NCBI RefSeq assembly: GCF_000269805.1
Contig: NZ_JH711482.1
Coordinates: forward strand, 34,146-98,145
Origin: Actinomyces massiliensis 4401292
GTDB lineage: Bacteria > Actinomycetota > Actinomycetes > Actinomycetales > Actinomycetaceae
Direction: 5' to 3'
DNA length: 64,000 bases
The position numbers and the translations under genes are program-made. Shown one piece after another: positions 1 through 8,817 of this stretch (the stretch's first letter is position 1; each line of letters opens with the position of its first letter). The notes beneath the pieces were generated by a model, which searched no databases, was not told where the DNA came from, and saw only the letters and a program-made list of their open reading frames with translations.

Positions 1-270
1 CGCCATGCGGCACTGCGGATACTGGTTGGCGGCATCGCCATTGGCGGTGGTGCCGTCCCCGCACACGGACATGTCGATCGACGATGTCGCCGAGCTCGTC
101 GTGCCCTGGTCCTGGCCCAGCAGCCCGGTCAGATCCACGCCGGTGAAGTGGCTGATGAGGAGCACGGCGAGGACCGTGATGATCGACCCGCCGCCGATCG
201 CGGCACCGCGGCCTCCGCCGCCTGTGGAGACACGGTTCGGATCGATCTTGATATCGCGGTTGAAACTCAT
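1..270 (-). CDS. Neutral zinc metallopeptidase, N-terminal part (runs off left edge)
   Basis: Only the first 90 codons are in the window; the gene continues beyond position 1. The start is the ATG at 270, with a weak GAGGTC ribosome site a few bases upstream. The protein begins MSFNRDIKIDPNRVSTGGGG, then has a glycine-rich stretch and one hydrophobic segment (about residues 30-45), then a cysteine-containing linker. This N-terminus (charged start, Gly-rich, single membrane anchor) resembles the YpfJ / PF04228 neutral zinc metallopeptidase family, which I infer from the pattern; the HEXXH catalytic part is not in the window. It is divergent from pyrD. Confidence 0.6.
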   Translation of the reverse strand, partial: MSFNRDIKIDPNRVSTGGGGRGAAIGGGSIITVLAVLLISHFTGVDLTGLLGQDQGTTSSATSSIDMSVCGDGTTANGDAANQYPQCRMA

Positions 271-302
271 GATGACCTCGGGCGAAGACGACGGGCTCGC
301 CC

Positions 303-338
303 AGCGTAGCGTCGTGCGGGCCTCCGTCCGAGTACGCT
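303..338. promoter_or_regulatory. Divergent -10 elements of the metallopeptidase gene and pyrD
   Basis: The hexamer TACGCT occurs at 333-338 on the plus strand, 6 nt before the pyrD GTG, and again at 308-303 on the minus strand. The two form the arms of an inverted repeat (CCAGCGT at 301-307, ACGCTGG at 334-340). The plus copy would give a leaderless pyrD mRNA; the minus copy would give a leader of about 25-30 nt. Assignment is by sequence pattern only. Confidence 0.45.
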
Positions 339-344
339 GGCGGT

Positions 345-1403
345 GTGCTCTACGACCTGCTGTACAAGACCGTCCTGACGCGTATTGATCCCGAGCTCAT
401 CCACGACGTATGCATCGAGGCGATCGAGGCCACCAGCAGGGTCCCGCTCGTGCGCGATGCGGTGCGACAGCTGTGGGGGCGCCGCCCGGTCCTCCCGGTT
501 CCCAGCGCCAATCAGGGCGGTCCCTTCATCAGGCCCGTGCCCGGCCTGCTCGGCCTGGCCGCCGGCATGGACAAGGAGGGGCGGGCCGTCGAGGGCATGG
601 ACATGCTCGGCTTCGGCTTCATCGAGGTCGGCACCTTCACCGCCAGTGCCCAGGACGGCAACGACAAGCCCCGCATGTGGCGTCACCCGCAGATGCGGGC
701 GATCCGCAATCGCATGGGGTTCAACAACTCCGGTGCCGATGAGGCGGCTCGACGCCTGCGCGCCTTGCGCTCGACCGCACGTGGTCGCTCCATCATCGTG
801 GGCGCCAACATCGGCAAGACCAAGGTCACGGCGCTGACCGACGCCGTCGAGGACTACCGCTACTCGGCCTCGCGAGTGGCGAGATGGGCCGACTATCTGG
901 TCGTCAATGTCTCCAGCCCCAACACGCCCGGGCTGCGAACCCTCCAGAACGTCGATGCGCTGCGCCCCATTCTGGAGGCGGTGCGCGATGCCGGCGATGC
1001 CGCCGCGCACCGCCATGTGCCCCTCTTGGTCAAGATAGCTCCGGACCTGGTTGATGAGGACATCGATGCCGTGGCGGACCTGGTGACCGACATGGGACTG
1101 GACGGCGTCGTCGCCACCAACACCACCATCGACCACGACCTGGGCGAGGGCGGCCTATCCGGCGCGCCCCTCCTGCCGCGCTCGCTGGAGGTCGTGCGCC
1201 GCCTGCGCGCCCGTCTGGGGGAGGGGCCGATCATTATCGGGGTGGGCGGCATCTCCTCCATCATGGACGCCGAGCTCATGCTCGACGCGGGAGCCGATCT
1301 GCTCCAGGCCTACTCCGCCTTCGTCTACAACGGCCCGGCCTGGCCCGGCCGCATCAATCGGGCCCTGGCCACCACTCCTCGACGCACTCCCCGATGGCGG
1401 TGA
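345..1403 (+). CDS. pyrD: Dihydroorotate dehydrogenase (quinone), class 2
   Basis: Catalyses the FMN-dependent oxidation of dihydroorotate to orotate in pyrimidine synthesis, passing electrons to membrane quinone. The 352-residue length and amphipathic N-terminus (MLYDLLYKTVLTRIDPELIH) fit class 2 enzymes. Visible motifs are PGLLGLAAGMDKEG (about 66-79, FMN and substrate site), GFIEVGTFT, MGFNN, GANIGKTK (about 153-160), NVSSPNTPGLR (about 188-198, containing the class 2 catalytic serine region), LVKIAPDL, ATNTT and the phosphate-binding IIIGVGGI near 297. The GTG start at 345 lies 6 nt after a TACGCT -10 box, so the mRNA is probably leaderless. It stands alone, not in a pyr operon. Confidence 0.95.
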   Translation: MLYDLLYKTVLTRIDPELIHDVCIEAIEATSRVPLVRDAVRQLWGRRPVLPVPSANQGGPFIRPVPGLLGLAAGMDKEGRAVEGMDMLGFGFIEVGTFTASAQDGNDKPRMWRHPQMRAIRNRMGFNNSGADEAARRLRALRSTARGRSIIVGANIGKTKVTALTDAVEDYRYSASRVARWADYLVVNVSSPNTPGLRTLQNVDALRPILEAVRDAGDAAAHRHVPLLVKIAPDLVDEDIDAVADLVTDMGLDGVVATNTTIDHDLGEGGLSGAPLLPRSLEVVRRLRARLGEGPIIIGVGGISSIMDAELMLDAGADLLQAYSAFVYNGPAWPGRINRALATTPRRTPRWR

Positions 1404-1519
1404 CACGCAGCGGCCGGTGTTTGATAACCTGCGCGGCGTCGCAATAAGCGGGAGAAGAGACTGCCTGTGAGGTCGGGCCGGCAGTCCGATGCTGTCGTCC
1501 TCCCAGGTGCCTCACCGCT

Positions 1520-2794
1520 ATGAATAACCCTGTCGCGCGCTCGAGCCGCGCTGACTCATCCGACTCATCCGCTCGCACTCTTCTGGAGGCCGCCGGGCCG
1601 GGCTTCCTCGTCTGCGCCTATCTGGGGCGCCTCCCGGCCGCCATGAATCAGCTCGGCCTGCTTCTGGTCGTCTCCTCCGCCGGGAGGAGCCTGGCGCTGG
1701 CCGGTGCCGTGGTCGCCGCCGTCGGCCTGGGAACCGCCTTCGGAGCGCCGCTGATCGGTCGCCTGCACGATCATCTGGGCGCCTGGCGGGTGACGAGCGG
1801 CGTGCTCCTGATCCAGACGGCCGCGCTGGTTCTCGTCTGGTGCGCGGTGAGCCGTGCACTGCCCGACTGGGTCATCCTGGCTGCGGGAGCGGTCATGGGC
1901 ATGGCCAACCCGCAGGCGGGATCGGTTGCGCGCGCCGTGTGGTCCTCGATCGCACGGGCGACCGACCAGCCCGCCCGCGCCCTGAGAATCATCCGCATCG
2001 GCATGGGCTGGGAAACCGCTGCCGACGAGACGAGCTTCGTCGTCGGGCCCGTTGCGGCCGGGGGCCTTGTCAGCCTCCTGGGGGCTCAGGGGACTGTCGT
2101 CGCGCTCGCCGCGCTGACCCTGGCAGGCGAGGGGCTGTTCGTCGCATGGCTGCTGGTTCACCACGACGCCGGTCATTCTGAGACGGACCGGGGGTCGCGC
2201 GGCGAACATGCTCGGGACCGGGCGCGGCCTGCTGCACCGGGGACCGTGGTGGGCGAGATGCTCCCAGTCCTTGTGGTCATCATGGGAGTCGGTGTCGTCT
2301 TCGGCACCACGCAGACGGCCCTGACATCCGTCCACGCCGCTCACGGCACCCCGGGACTCACCGGGCCCGTCTACGGCTCCATGGGGATCACCTCCGCCCT
2401 GGTCGGCCTGGCGAGCCCGGGGCTGCGCGTCGGGCGCCTGCGCAAGACCGCCCTTGGCGGGATCGTCATACTCCTGTGCTCACTGGCATTGATGGGCGTG
2501 CCGTCCGCCATCGCCACGGAAGCCGTCATCCTGTGCCTGGGCGCCGCGGTGGGCATGACCCTGGTGACCTGCTATTCGCGAGTGGAGGAGCTCGCGCCCG
2601 CCGGTCGCGTCACCGGCGCCATGACCGTGGCCTCCACGGGCAATGTCCTGGGCGTCTCTCTGGGGAGCCTGGTCACCGGGGCGATCGGGGGCGACCTTCA
2701 CCTCGGCAATCTGCCCGCCGCCGTGGCCGGGGCGTGCATGGTCGTGGTGGCCCTGGGCGAGGCCGGCCGGGCGGGGCTGCGGCGCCGGGGCTAG
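1520..2794 (+). CDS. Major facilitator superfamily transporter
   Basis: A 424-residue integral membrane protein with about 12 hydrophobic segments in two halves, split by a polar loop rich in Arg/Asp/Glu around residues 217-240. The first-loop sequence GTAFGAPLIGRLHDHLG (about 74-90) is the typical MFS loop 2-3 pattern, and a second Gly-rich pair is near residue 270. The substrate cannot be read from the sequence. The ATG at 1520 follows pyrD by 116 nt with no clear ribosome site. No regulator or enzyme next to it hints at the cargo. Confidence 0.85.
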   Translation: MNNPVARSSRADSSDSSARTLLEAAGPGFLVCAYLGRLPAAMNQLGLLLVVSSAGRSLALAGAVVAAVGLGTAFGAPLIGRLHDHLGAWRVTSGVLLIQTAALVLVWCAVSRALPDWVILAAGAVMGMANPQAGSVARAVWSSIARATDQPARALRIIRIGMGWETAADETSFVVGPVAAGGLVSLLGAQGTVVALAALTLAGEGLFVAWLLVHHDAGHSETDRGSRGEHARDRARPAAPGTVVGEMLPVLVVIMGVGVVFGTTQTALTSVHAAHGTPGLTGPVYGSMGITSALVGLASPGLRVGRLRKTALGGIVILLCSLALMGVPSAIATEAVILCLGAAVGMTLVTCYSRVEELAPAGRVTGAMTVASTGNVLGVSLGSLVTGAIGGDLHLGNLPAAVAGACMVVVALGEAGRAGLRRRG

Positions 2795-2809
2795 CGGCGC
2801 CGCCTGCGG

Positions 2810-3817
2810 TCAGGCCGGGCGCTTGTCCGGCGAGCGGGTCAGGCCCGGGTCGCGGGCGACCACCTCGCCCAGGGCAGTGTCGATCGCCTCCATGACGTCG
2901 CCGTCGAGCCTGACGCCGGAGGCCTTGACGTTCTCGACCAGCTGCTCGGGGCGGGAGGCCCCCACCAGGGCTGCGGAGACATAATCGTGCTGCAGGACCC
3001 AGGCGATCGCCAGCTGGGGCATGGTCAGCCCGGCGTCCGCGGCGATCGGCTTGAGCTTCTGAACGGCTGCGAGCACCTCGTCGCTCATCCAGCGGGCGAT
3101 CATGTCCTTGCCGCCCTTGTCGTCGGTGGCGCGGGAGCCGGCCGGGGGCTGCCGGCCGGGCAGGTACTTGCCGGACAGGACGCCCTCGGCCATCGGCGAC
3201 CATACGATCTGCCCCATGCCCAGCTCGGTGGAGACGGGCACGACGCGCTCCTCGATCACGCGCCACAGCGCCGAGTACTGGGGCTGGTTGGACACCAGGC
3301 GGAACCCCATCTGGGCGGCGAGTTCCTGACCCGCCCGGATCTGGTCCGCAGTCCACTCCGAGACCCCGATGTAGAGGGCCTTGCCGGAGCGGACGACGTC
3401 GGCGAAGGCCTGCATCGTCTCCTCCAGCGGAGTCTCGTAGTCGTAGCGATGCGCCTGGTAGAGGTCCACGTAGTCCGTGCCCAGGCGGCGCAGTGAGCCG
3501 TTGATGCCCTCCATGATGTGCTTGCGCGACAGGCCGACGTCATTGGGGCCCTTGGGGCCGATGGGCCAGTAGACCTTGGTGAAGATCTCCAGGCCCTCCC
3601 GGCGCTGCCCCGCCAGTGCTCTGCCGAGGACCTCCTCGGCCCTCGTGTTGGCGTAGACGTCGGCGGTGTCGAAGCTGGTGATACCCAGGTCGAGCGCGGT
3701 ATGCACGCACTGGATGGCGGTGTCGGCCTCCACCTGGGAGCCGTGGGTGAGCCAGTTGCCGTAGGTGATCTCCGTGATCTTGAGACCGGAGCTGCCGAGA
3801 TGACGGTATGCGACCAT
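2810..3817 (-). CDS. Aldo/keto reductase, Kv-beta-like subfamily
   Basis: An NADPH-dependent oxidoreductase of the AKR TIM-barrel family, about 335 residues. The start MVAYRHLGSSGLKITEITYG is typical. Catalytic tetrad candidates are the Asp and Tyr of FDTADVYANTRAEE (about 48-61), the Lys of IFTKVYWPIG (about 79-88) and the His of YQAHRYDYE (about 121-129). C-terminal cofactor-binding sequence LAIAWVLQH and SAALVGASRPEQL is present. It most resembles the potassium-channel-beta-subunit/YghZ branch; its substrate is unknown. I chose ATG 3817 because a TAGGCT -10 box (3829-3824) sits exactly 6 nt upstream; a GTG at 3823 is the alternative. It converges on the MFS gene, 15 nt apart. Confidence 0.88.
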   Translation of the reverse strand: MVAYRHLGSSGLKITEITYGNWLTHGSQVEADTAIQCVHTALDLGITSFDTADVYANTRAEEVLGRALAGQRREGLEIFTKVYWPIGPKGPNDVGLSRKHIMEGINGSLRRLGTDYVDLYQAHRYDYETPLEETMQAFADVVRSGKALYIGVSEWTADQIRAGQELAAQMGFRLVSNQPQYSALWRVIEERVVPVSTELGMGQIVWSPMAEGVLSGKYLPGRQPPAGSRATDDKGGKDMIARWMSDEVLAAVQKLKPIAADAGLTMPQLAIAWVLQHDYVSAALVGASRPEQLVENVKASGVRLDGDVMEAIDTALGEVVARDPGLTRSPDKRPA

Positions 3818-3856
3818 GGCCACAGCCTAGATGGTTGGTTCCGGGCTTGTAAGCGC

Positions 3857-4456
3857 TCAGGACGGGTACTCGCGGCGGGCGACCTGAGGTGAGGGCTGGC
3901 GCCAGCGGCGCAGATTGAAGCAGCGCGAGAAGATGTACCAGAAGATCGTCCCCTGGGCCTGTACCTTGTCCGCCCCGAACTTGGCGTGCAGCCGGCGGCG
4001 CACCAGCCACCAGCACACCACGGCGTCGATGATGGACAGGAGGAACACGGCGTACAGGCACATCATGAGCAGCAGCCCGATCTGAGGCATCCGCGTCTGG
4101 AATCCGAACATGATGACCATGAGCAGGACGCTCAGCGGCAGGAAGGCCTCGCCCAGGCTGAAGCGGGCGTCCACGTAGTCGCGGATGTAGCGCTTGACCG
4201 GCCCCTTGTCGCGGGCCGGCAGATAGCGCTCATCGCCGGTGCGCATGGCCTCGCGCTGACGCCTCCAGGACTCGTCCTGCTCAGCGCGCGCCTTGGCCTT
4301 GGCCGCCTTGCGGTCGGTGGGCACCACCGGGTGCAGACGACGCGCCTCGGCGTCCTTGCGCTTGGGCGTGGCGCGCCCCTTCCCTGTTGACTTGGCGGAG
4401 GTTTCGACGACCGGCTCGGGCTCGAGCGCAGCGGCGCGCTTCTTGAACAGCTTCAC
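3857..4456 (-). CDS. DUF3043 family membrane protein
   Basis: Function unknown. The 199-residue product starts VKLFKKRAA, has a basic, low-complexity N-terminal half (Lys/Arg/Ala-rich, residues 1-90), the conserved-looking block RRLHPVVPTDRKAAKA and RYIRDYVDARFSLGEAFLPL, then two membrane segments (about 118-136 and 141-163) and a basic tail. This organisation is that of the actinobacterial DUF3043 family. The GTG at 4456 is chosen because a TACCCT -10 box lies 6 nt upstream, and because the in-frame extension upstream overlaps the divergent dipeptidase gene. No role is assigned. Confidence 0.82.
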   Translation of the reverse strand: MKLFKKRAAALEPEPVVETSAKSTGKGRATPKRKDAEARRLHPVVPTDRKAAKAKARAEQDESWRRQREAMRTGDERYLPARDKGPVKRYIRDYVDARFSLGEAFLPLSVLLMVIMFGFQTRMPQIGLLLMMCLYAVFLLSIIDAVVCWWLVRRRLHAKFGADKVQAQGTIFWYIFSRCFNLRRWRQPSPQVARREYPS

Positions 4457-4462
4457 ATGAAC

Positions 4463-4489
4463 AGGGTAGCGGCTCACCCGCGATACCCT
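4463..4489. promoter_or_regulatory. Back-to-back leaderless promoters (DUF3043 gene / dipeptidase gene)
   Basis: The sequence between the two divergent start codons is only 40 nt and holds TACCCT on the minus strand (4468-4463) and TACCCT on the plus strand (4484-4489). They sit 6 and 7 nt from the GTG (4456) and ATG (4497) respectively, leaving no room for ribosome-binding sites. Both genes are therefore probably translated from leaderless transcripts. The two hexamers are 15 nt apart, so polymerases may exclude each other. Confidence 0.55.
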
Positions 4490-4496
4490 GAAAACC

Positions 4497-5918
4497 ATGA
4501 TCACTGCCGCCGCCCTGCGCTCCGCCGTCCATGAGTCCTTCGAGACCGTCGTCTCCGATCTGGTGGAGCTCGTCTCCATCCCCTCGGTGTCGGCCTCCAG
4601 TCATGATCAGGCCCAGGTGCGCCGCAGCGCCGAGCACGTCGCCGATCTGCTGCGCGGCGCCGGCCTGGACGCCGAGGTGCTCAGTGTCGAGGGGGCTGAC
4701 GGCCTCATGGGGCGCCCGGCGGTCCTGGCCCACCGCGAGGGCGCCGCCGGGGCTCCCCGCGTGCTCCTCTACGCCCACCACGACGTCCAGCCCGTCGGCG
4801 ACCCCTCCGCCTGGGCCCAGGCCGATCCCTTCGCCGCGGAGCGCCGCGGGGAGCGCCTCTTCGGCCGCGGCGCCGCCGACGACGGCGCCGGCGTCGTCAC
4901 CCACGTCCACGCCCTGCGCGCGCTCGCCGCACTCGCGGATGATGGGCTCCCCTGCTCGGTGACCGTGTTCATCGAGGGGGAGGAAGAGGTCGGCTCGCCC
5001 TCTTTCGAGGCCTTCCTGGCCGCCCACCGCGACCGGCTCGCCGCAGATGTCATCGTCGTCGCGGACTCCTCCAACTGGAAGGTCGGCGTTCCGGCCCTGA
5101 CCACATCCCTGCGCGGTGTCGTGCAGGTCGATGTGCGCCTGGATGTCTTGGATCATGCTCTGCACTCCGGCCAGTACGGCGGTCCGGTCCTGGATGCCGT
5201 GACCTCCATGTGCCGCCTGGTGGCAACCCTCCATGACGAGCGCGGCGATGTCGCCGTGCCCGGCCTGGTCTCCCGGCCCCAGGCCGCGCCGGACTTCCCC
5301 GACTACCCCGAGGACGCCTTCCGCGCTGATGCGGGTCTCCTGGAGGGAGTCGAGCTGGTCGGCAGCGGTGACCTCACCGCGCGCCTGTGGACCAAGCCGA
5401 CTCTGACCGTCATCGGCATGGATGTCACTCCTCTGGAACTGGCGGGCAACGTTCTGGCTCCTGCCTGCACGGCGCGCCTGTCCATGCGCATCGCGCCCGG
5501 GCAGGACCCGCAGGCCGCCCTGGAGGCGCTGCGCTCTCACCTGGAGGCCCACGCCCCCTTCGGCGCCCGCCTGACCGTGGCGCAGGGCGAGGTCGGCCCC
5601 GCCTTCGACGGCTCCTCGGACAGTCCGGCTGGGCGCGCCGCTCACTGGGCACTGACCACCGCCTTCGGGCAGGACTGCGTCGACATCGGTCAGGGCGGCT
5701 CCATTCCCTTCATCTCCACTCTTCAGGAGACCTTCCCCGATGCTCAGGTGCTCGTCACCGGCATTGAGGACCCGGACACCCGCGCCCACAGCGAGGACGA
5801 GTCCATGCATCTGGGCGACCTCGAGCGCATCGTCATCGGTGAGGCACTGCTCCTGGCGCGTCTGGGCGGGGCGATCGACGGCCCCCAGGATGCTGAGAGC
5901 GCAGGGGCGCAGCGGTGA
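4497..5918 (+). CDS. M20 family dipeptidase/metallopeptidase
   Basis: A cytoplasmic zinc exopeptidase of the M20/M25/M40 group, 473 residues, likely acting on dipeptides or N-acyl amino acids. Metal-site motifs are LLYAHHDVQPVGD (about 91-103), GRGAADDGAG (about 122-131), FIEGEEEVGSP (about 155-165, general-base Glu) and VVADSS near 184; the dimerisation-domain histidine is probably in LDHALHSGQYGG, and the final metal His in RAHSEDESMHL near 430. The start ATG lies 7 nt after a TACCCT -10 box. The gene is followed after 16 nt by the glycerate-kinase-like gene, so they probably form an operon. Confidence 0.9.
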   Translation: MITAAALRSAVHESFETVVSDLVELVSIPSVSASSHDQAQVRRSAEHVADLLRGAGLDAEVLSVEGADGLMGRPAVLAHREGAAGAPRVLLYAHHDVQPVGDPSAWAQADPFAAERRGERLFGRGAADDGAGVVTHVHALRALAALADDGLPCSVTVFIEGEEEVGSPSFEAFLAAHRDRLAADVIVVADSSNWKVGVPALTTSLRGVVQVDVRLDVLDHALHSGQYGGPVLDAVTSMCRLVATLHDERGDVAVPGLVSRPQAAPDFPDYPEDAFRADAGLLEGVELVGSGDLTARLWTKPTLTVIGMDVTPLELAGNVLAPACTARLSMRIAPGQDPQAALEALRSHLEAHAPFGARLTVAQGEVGPAFDGSSDSPAGRAAHWALTTAFGQDCVDIGQGGSIPFISTLQETFPDAQVLVTGIEDPDTRAHSEDESMHLGDLERIVIGEALLLARLGGAIDGPQDAESAGAQR

Positions 5919-5934
5919 GCGGGGCGGCACGCCT

Positions 5935-7128
5935 ATGAGGATTCTCCTGGCCACGGGGGCCATGTACCCCGAGCCGGGCGGTGCGCCCATCGTCGCCCCG
6001 CACGCGGGACTGGCGGCCTCCGACGCGGCGGCGGCGCTCTTGGCGGGCTGGAGGGCCCGGCGCGATGACGACGTGCTGGTCGCACTGCCCATCCCCGACG
6101 GCGGTCCCGGCACCGCTCAGGCCATCGGGGCCGATCACGTGTCGGCCCGCCGCGCCCTCCAGGCCTACAGTCCGCTCGGCGAGGTTCGCGAGGTCGACCT
6201 GTTGCAGCTTCGTGGAGCATCCGGTGCCCGGGCGCGGGAGGGCGTTGGTCGCACCTGGCTGCTGGACGCGGCCAGACTGACTGCCGTTCCCGCGGATGTC
6301 GACCTGGCCGCCAGAGAGGCGCGCGAGGGCACGACCGACGGCCTGGGAGAGGCTCTCGCTCAGGCGTTGACTCTGGTGGGCGCCGGCGACACCCTCGTCG
6401 TCGGCCTGGCGCGCTCGGCGGTGCATGACGGCGGACGCGGGCTGCTTGACGGACTTGGCGGGCCAACGGCGGCGCATGCGCTCTTCGAAGGACGGGAGGT
6501 GCTGCTGGCTCTCGCCGATGGCATTGCCCTGGGCGGACTGGCGGGGGCCGGCCAGGCCTTGACGACGCTGACGGCATTGAGCCCCGCCGAGGCCCAGGAG
6601 CGGGATCGTCTGGCGTGTACTGCGGCCTCCCAGGCGATCGGCCTCATCGGCGCGCCACGTCGCGGGGCGCTGGCTATGGCGGGCAGCGCCGGCGACTCCG
6701 AGGACCGTCTGTCGATTTCGTCGTGGGGAACGGGAGCCGCCGGGGGCGGAGCGGCCGTGCTGCGGGCCCTCGGCGCCCGGGCCGTGCCCGGTGCGCGGGT
6801 GATGGCTCACCTGCTGGGCCTGGATGATGCTGTGAACGGGCAGGATCTGGTGGTCACGAGCGCGGGGGAGGTCTACGACGTGCTTGCCGACAGTGTCATC
6901 GCCGTCGTCGGCACGGCGGCGGGCGCCCTGGCGCTGCCCACCGTGCTCGTGGCCGGACGATCCCTCGTTCCTCGTGGCGAGCTCGCCGAAGCGGGCATCG
7001 TCAGTTCCTACGCCCTGGAGGACGCGGGGGCGGGGATCGCCGTCGACTGGAACGAGGGCGGGCCCACAGCCGTTGAGGAGCGCCTGTTCACGATGGGCTC
7101 GCGGCTGGCCCGCTCCTGGTCGCGCTGA
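5935..7128 (+). CDS. Glycerate kinase family protein (divergent)
   Basis: Resembles the GK1 glycerate kinase family (PF02595) in length (397 residues) and layout: an N-terminal MRILLATGAMYPEPG start, a central ARSAVHDGGRGLLDGLGG (about 154-171) that corresponds to the family's GGSATNDGGxGxxxALG loop, and a later DLVVTSAGEVYD that corresponds to the DLVITGEGxxD motif. Both signature motifs are altered (Asn to His, GEG to SAG), so activity on glycerate is doubtful. The start at 5935 is chosen because MRILLATG begins the domain; longer in-frame sequence overlaps the dipeptidase gene. Likely co-transcribed with the dipeptidase. Confidence 0.68.
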   Translation: MRILLATGAMYPEPGGAPIVAPHAGLAASDAAAALLAGWRARRDDDVLVALPIPDGGPGTAQAIGADHVSARRALQAYSPLGEVREVDLLQLRGASGARAREGVGRTWLLDAARLTAVPADVDLAAREAREGTTDGLGEALAQALTLVGAGDTLVVGLARSAVHDGGRGLLDGLGGPTAAHALFEGREVLLALADGIALGGLAGAGQALTTLTALSPAEAQERDRLACTAASQAIGLIGAPRRGALAMAGSAGDSEDRLSISSWGTGAAGGGAAVLRALGARAVPGARVMAHLLGLDDAVNGQDLVVTSAGEVYDVLADSVIAVVGTAAGALALPTVLVAGRSLVPRGELAEAGIVSSYALEDAGAGIAVDWNEGGPTAVEERLFTMGSRLARSWSR

Positions 7129-7161
7129 TGCCGCCGGTTGTGAGCAGCGCGGCCAGTGCGA

Positions 7162-8196
7162 TCAACCGACGGTCGTCGGGTGGGGCACCTGAGCGGTCGA
7201 ACCGCGCACGATGAGGTCCGGGGCGAAGAGCACTTCCCGGTCCGGGATCTCCTCGTCGGCGATGATGGACATGAGCGTGGTGACAGCGGCTCGGCAGATG
7301 GCCGCCACGGGCTGGCGCACGGTCGACAGGGGCGGGTTGGTCATGGGGATGAGCGCCGTGTCGTCGTAACCGATCACGGACAGCTCCTCTGGAATGGCCA
7401 GCCCGCGGCGACGAGCGCCGCCGATGGCGCCCAGGGCCATGATGTCCGAGCCGCAGACGATGCCCGTGCACCCCTGGTCGATGAGATTGCCGGCGGCAAT
7501 GGTCCCGCCTTCATAGGAGTAGAGGGTTTCGACGATCCGCAGTGGCTGGTCGGGCAGTGCGGATCGCATGGCGTCCGCGTAGCCCGCGCGCTTGCGCTGA
7601 GCGGGGACCATGCGCAGAGGACCCGTGGCCAGTCCGATCCGGGAGTGCCCCAGGCTGGTGAGGTACTCCACCGCGATTCGAGCGGCGGCGCGGTCGTCGG
7701 TGGTGAATCCCGGCGCCTTGATCGTTGGAGCGTTTCCGTTGATCGTCACCAGGGGTACGCCCCGTTCGCGCAGCCTCTGGTAGCGGGTCACATCGCTGCT
7801 GGTGTCGGAATGCCGACCGGAGACGAAGACGATGCCGGAGACTCCCCGGTCGACGAGCATCTCGATGTACTCGTCCTCGCTCGTTCCCCCCGGTGTCTGC
7901 GTGCACAGCAGGGGAGTGTGCCCGCTGGCTGCCAGCAGTTGCTCGATCTCTTGGGCGAAAGCCGGGAAGATTGGGTTCCTCAGCTCCGGAACGACCAGGC
8001 CGACCAGTCCTCGCGAGCTCTGCCGCAAGGACTCGGGGCGCTCGTAGCCGAGCAGGTCGAGCGCGACCAGCACTTGGCGTCGGGTGACGTCGGCGACGTT
8101 CGACTTCCCATTGAGAACTCGTGAGACCGTCGCGGTGGAAACCCCTGCCTGCTCTGCGATGTCAGCCAGGGTGAGACGCTGCTGCACGGTAGTCAT
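7162..8196 (-). CDS. LacI-family transcriptional regulator
   Basis: A sugar-type repressor of 344 residues. The N-terminal helix-turn-helix is TLADIAEQAGVSTATVSRVLN (about 9-29), followed by a hinge and a periplasmic-binding-protein-like effector domain (GLVVPELRNPIFPAFAQEIE from about 66; the C-terminal ELSVIGYDDTALIPMTNPPLSTVRQP is characteristic). AGGAG directly abuts the ATG at 8196, while the GTG at 8187 would have a more normal 9-nt spacing, so translation may begin three codons later. The only nearby carbohydrate-type gene is the GH13-like gene upstream on the same strand; the target genes are not evident. Confidence 0.9.
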   Translation of the reverse strand: MTTVQQRLTLADIAEQAGVSTATVSRVLNGKSNVADVTRRQVLVALDLLGYERPESLRQSSRGLVGLVVPELRNPIFPAFAQEIEQLLAASGHTPLLCTQTPGGTSEDEYIEMLVDRGVSGIVFVSGRHSDTSSDVTRYQRLRERGVPLVTINGNAPTIKAPGFTTDDRAAARIAVEYLTSLGHSRIGLATGPLRMVPAQRKRAGYADAMRSALPDQPLRIVETLYSYEGGTIAAGNLIDQGCTGIVCGSDIMALGAIGGARRRGLAIPEELSVIGYDDTALIPMTNPPLSTVRQPVAAICRAAVTTLMSIIADEEIPDREVLFAPDLIVRGSTAQVPHPTTVG

Positions 8197-8817
8197 CTCC
8201 TAGGTGTCGATCCGGGCGTATGCGCAGCGGCGCGTCCGGCTCCGGCATGGACGAATGGGATGGTGATCGGAATCTGGACTCCTCGGCTTCCGGCTCGTGC
8301 AGCGGTTTCATGAGTTTCATACCCGCGGCGTCCACGACGCGGGCGCGCACCACATCGAGAACTCCCGTAGACAGACCTCCGCAATGGAGATCTGAAACAT
8401 GACCGTACCGTTTCATGGGCCTTGCAGTCTAGTCCGGCATCCGTCGCCTACCGCCCGGTCGACCGGGAGGGCGGCGAGGGCGCAGGGCCTGGTGACGTTG
8501 TCGTCGTCTGCGATCTGCAGACTTGCGGGCGGTTCGGGCGGCGATGCGGGGAAGAACGCGATGGGCGCTGTGCGGGCGTGCGTGAAGACGTGCAGGAGGG
8601 GATCCCCACTCATCCTCGAGTGTTCGGAACGGGGCGGCTGCGATAGTCGTGGTGGGGCGTGAGCAGGAGTGGCGGGAGCGGGGCAAGCGGGGGAGAAGAA
8701 GCGCTGGTGATTCAGCGGATTCAGTGAATTCAGCGGATTGACTGAACTCAGACTGAACTCAGTGAGCCGGGGCGGCTCGGTTCGGGGCGAGAGTGGGGGT
8801 GAGGCTCAGGCGCGAGC
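8197..8817. other. 621-nt intergenic region upstream of the LacI-type gene
   Basis: No convincing gene on either strand; the open frames here lack ribosome sites and protein-like composition. It holds several TTTCAT / ATGAAA-type repeats (around 8306-8325 and 8393-8415) that could be repressor sites. It also holds a run of short repeats built on ATTCAG and TGAACTCAG (about 8710-8763) and a small GC hairpin GAGCC-GGGGC-GGCTC (8764-8778) just downstream of the GH13-like gene, possibly its terminator. Confidence 0.4.
8393..8415. promoter_or_regulatory. Inverted repeat TGAAAC-N11-GTTTCA, possible LacI-type operator
   Basis: Perfect 6-bp arms TGAAAC (8393-8398) and GTTTCA (8410-8415) lie about 200 bp upstream of the LacI-type gene. 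Two more copies of GTTTCAT/GTTTCATA occur at about 8306-8325. Such half-sites are plausible for LacI-family proteins, but the 11-nt gap is wider than their usual compact operators, so the assignment is weak. Confidence 0.3.

Noticed and set aside
4281-6113. 610-codon minus-strand frame over the dipeptidase gene
   Set aside because: It is the antisense shadow of the M20 gene: composition follows the codon pattern of the opposite strand and no family motif is present.
8399-8686. Overlapping open frames of 66-87 codons in the region upstream of the LacI-type gene
   Set aside because: They overlap each other on both strands, lack ribosome sites, and have the Arg/Pro/Ala-rich composition typical of random GC-rich sequence.
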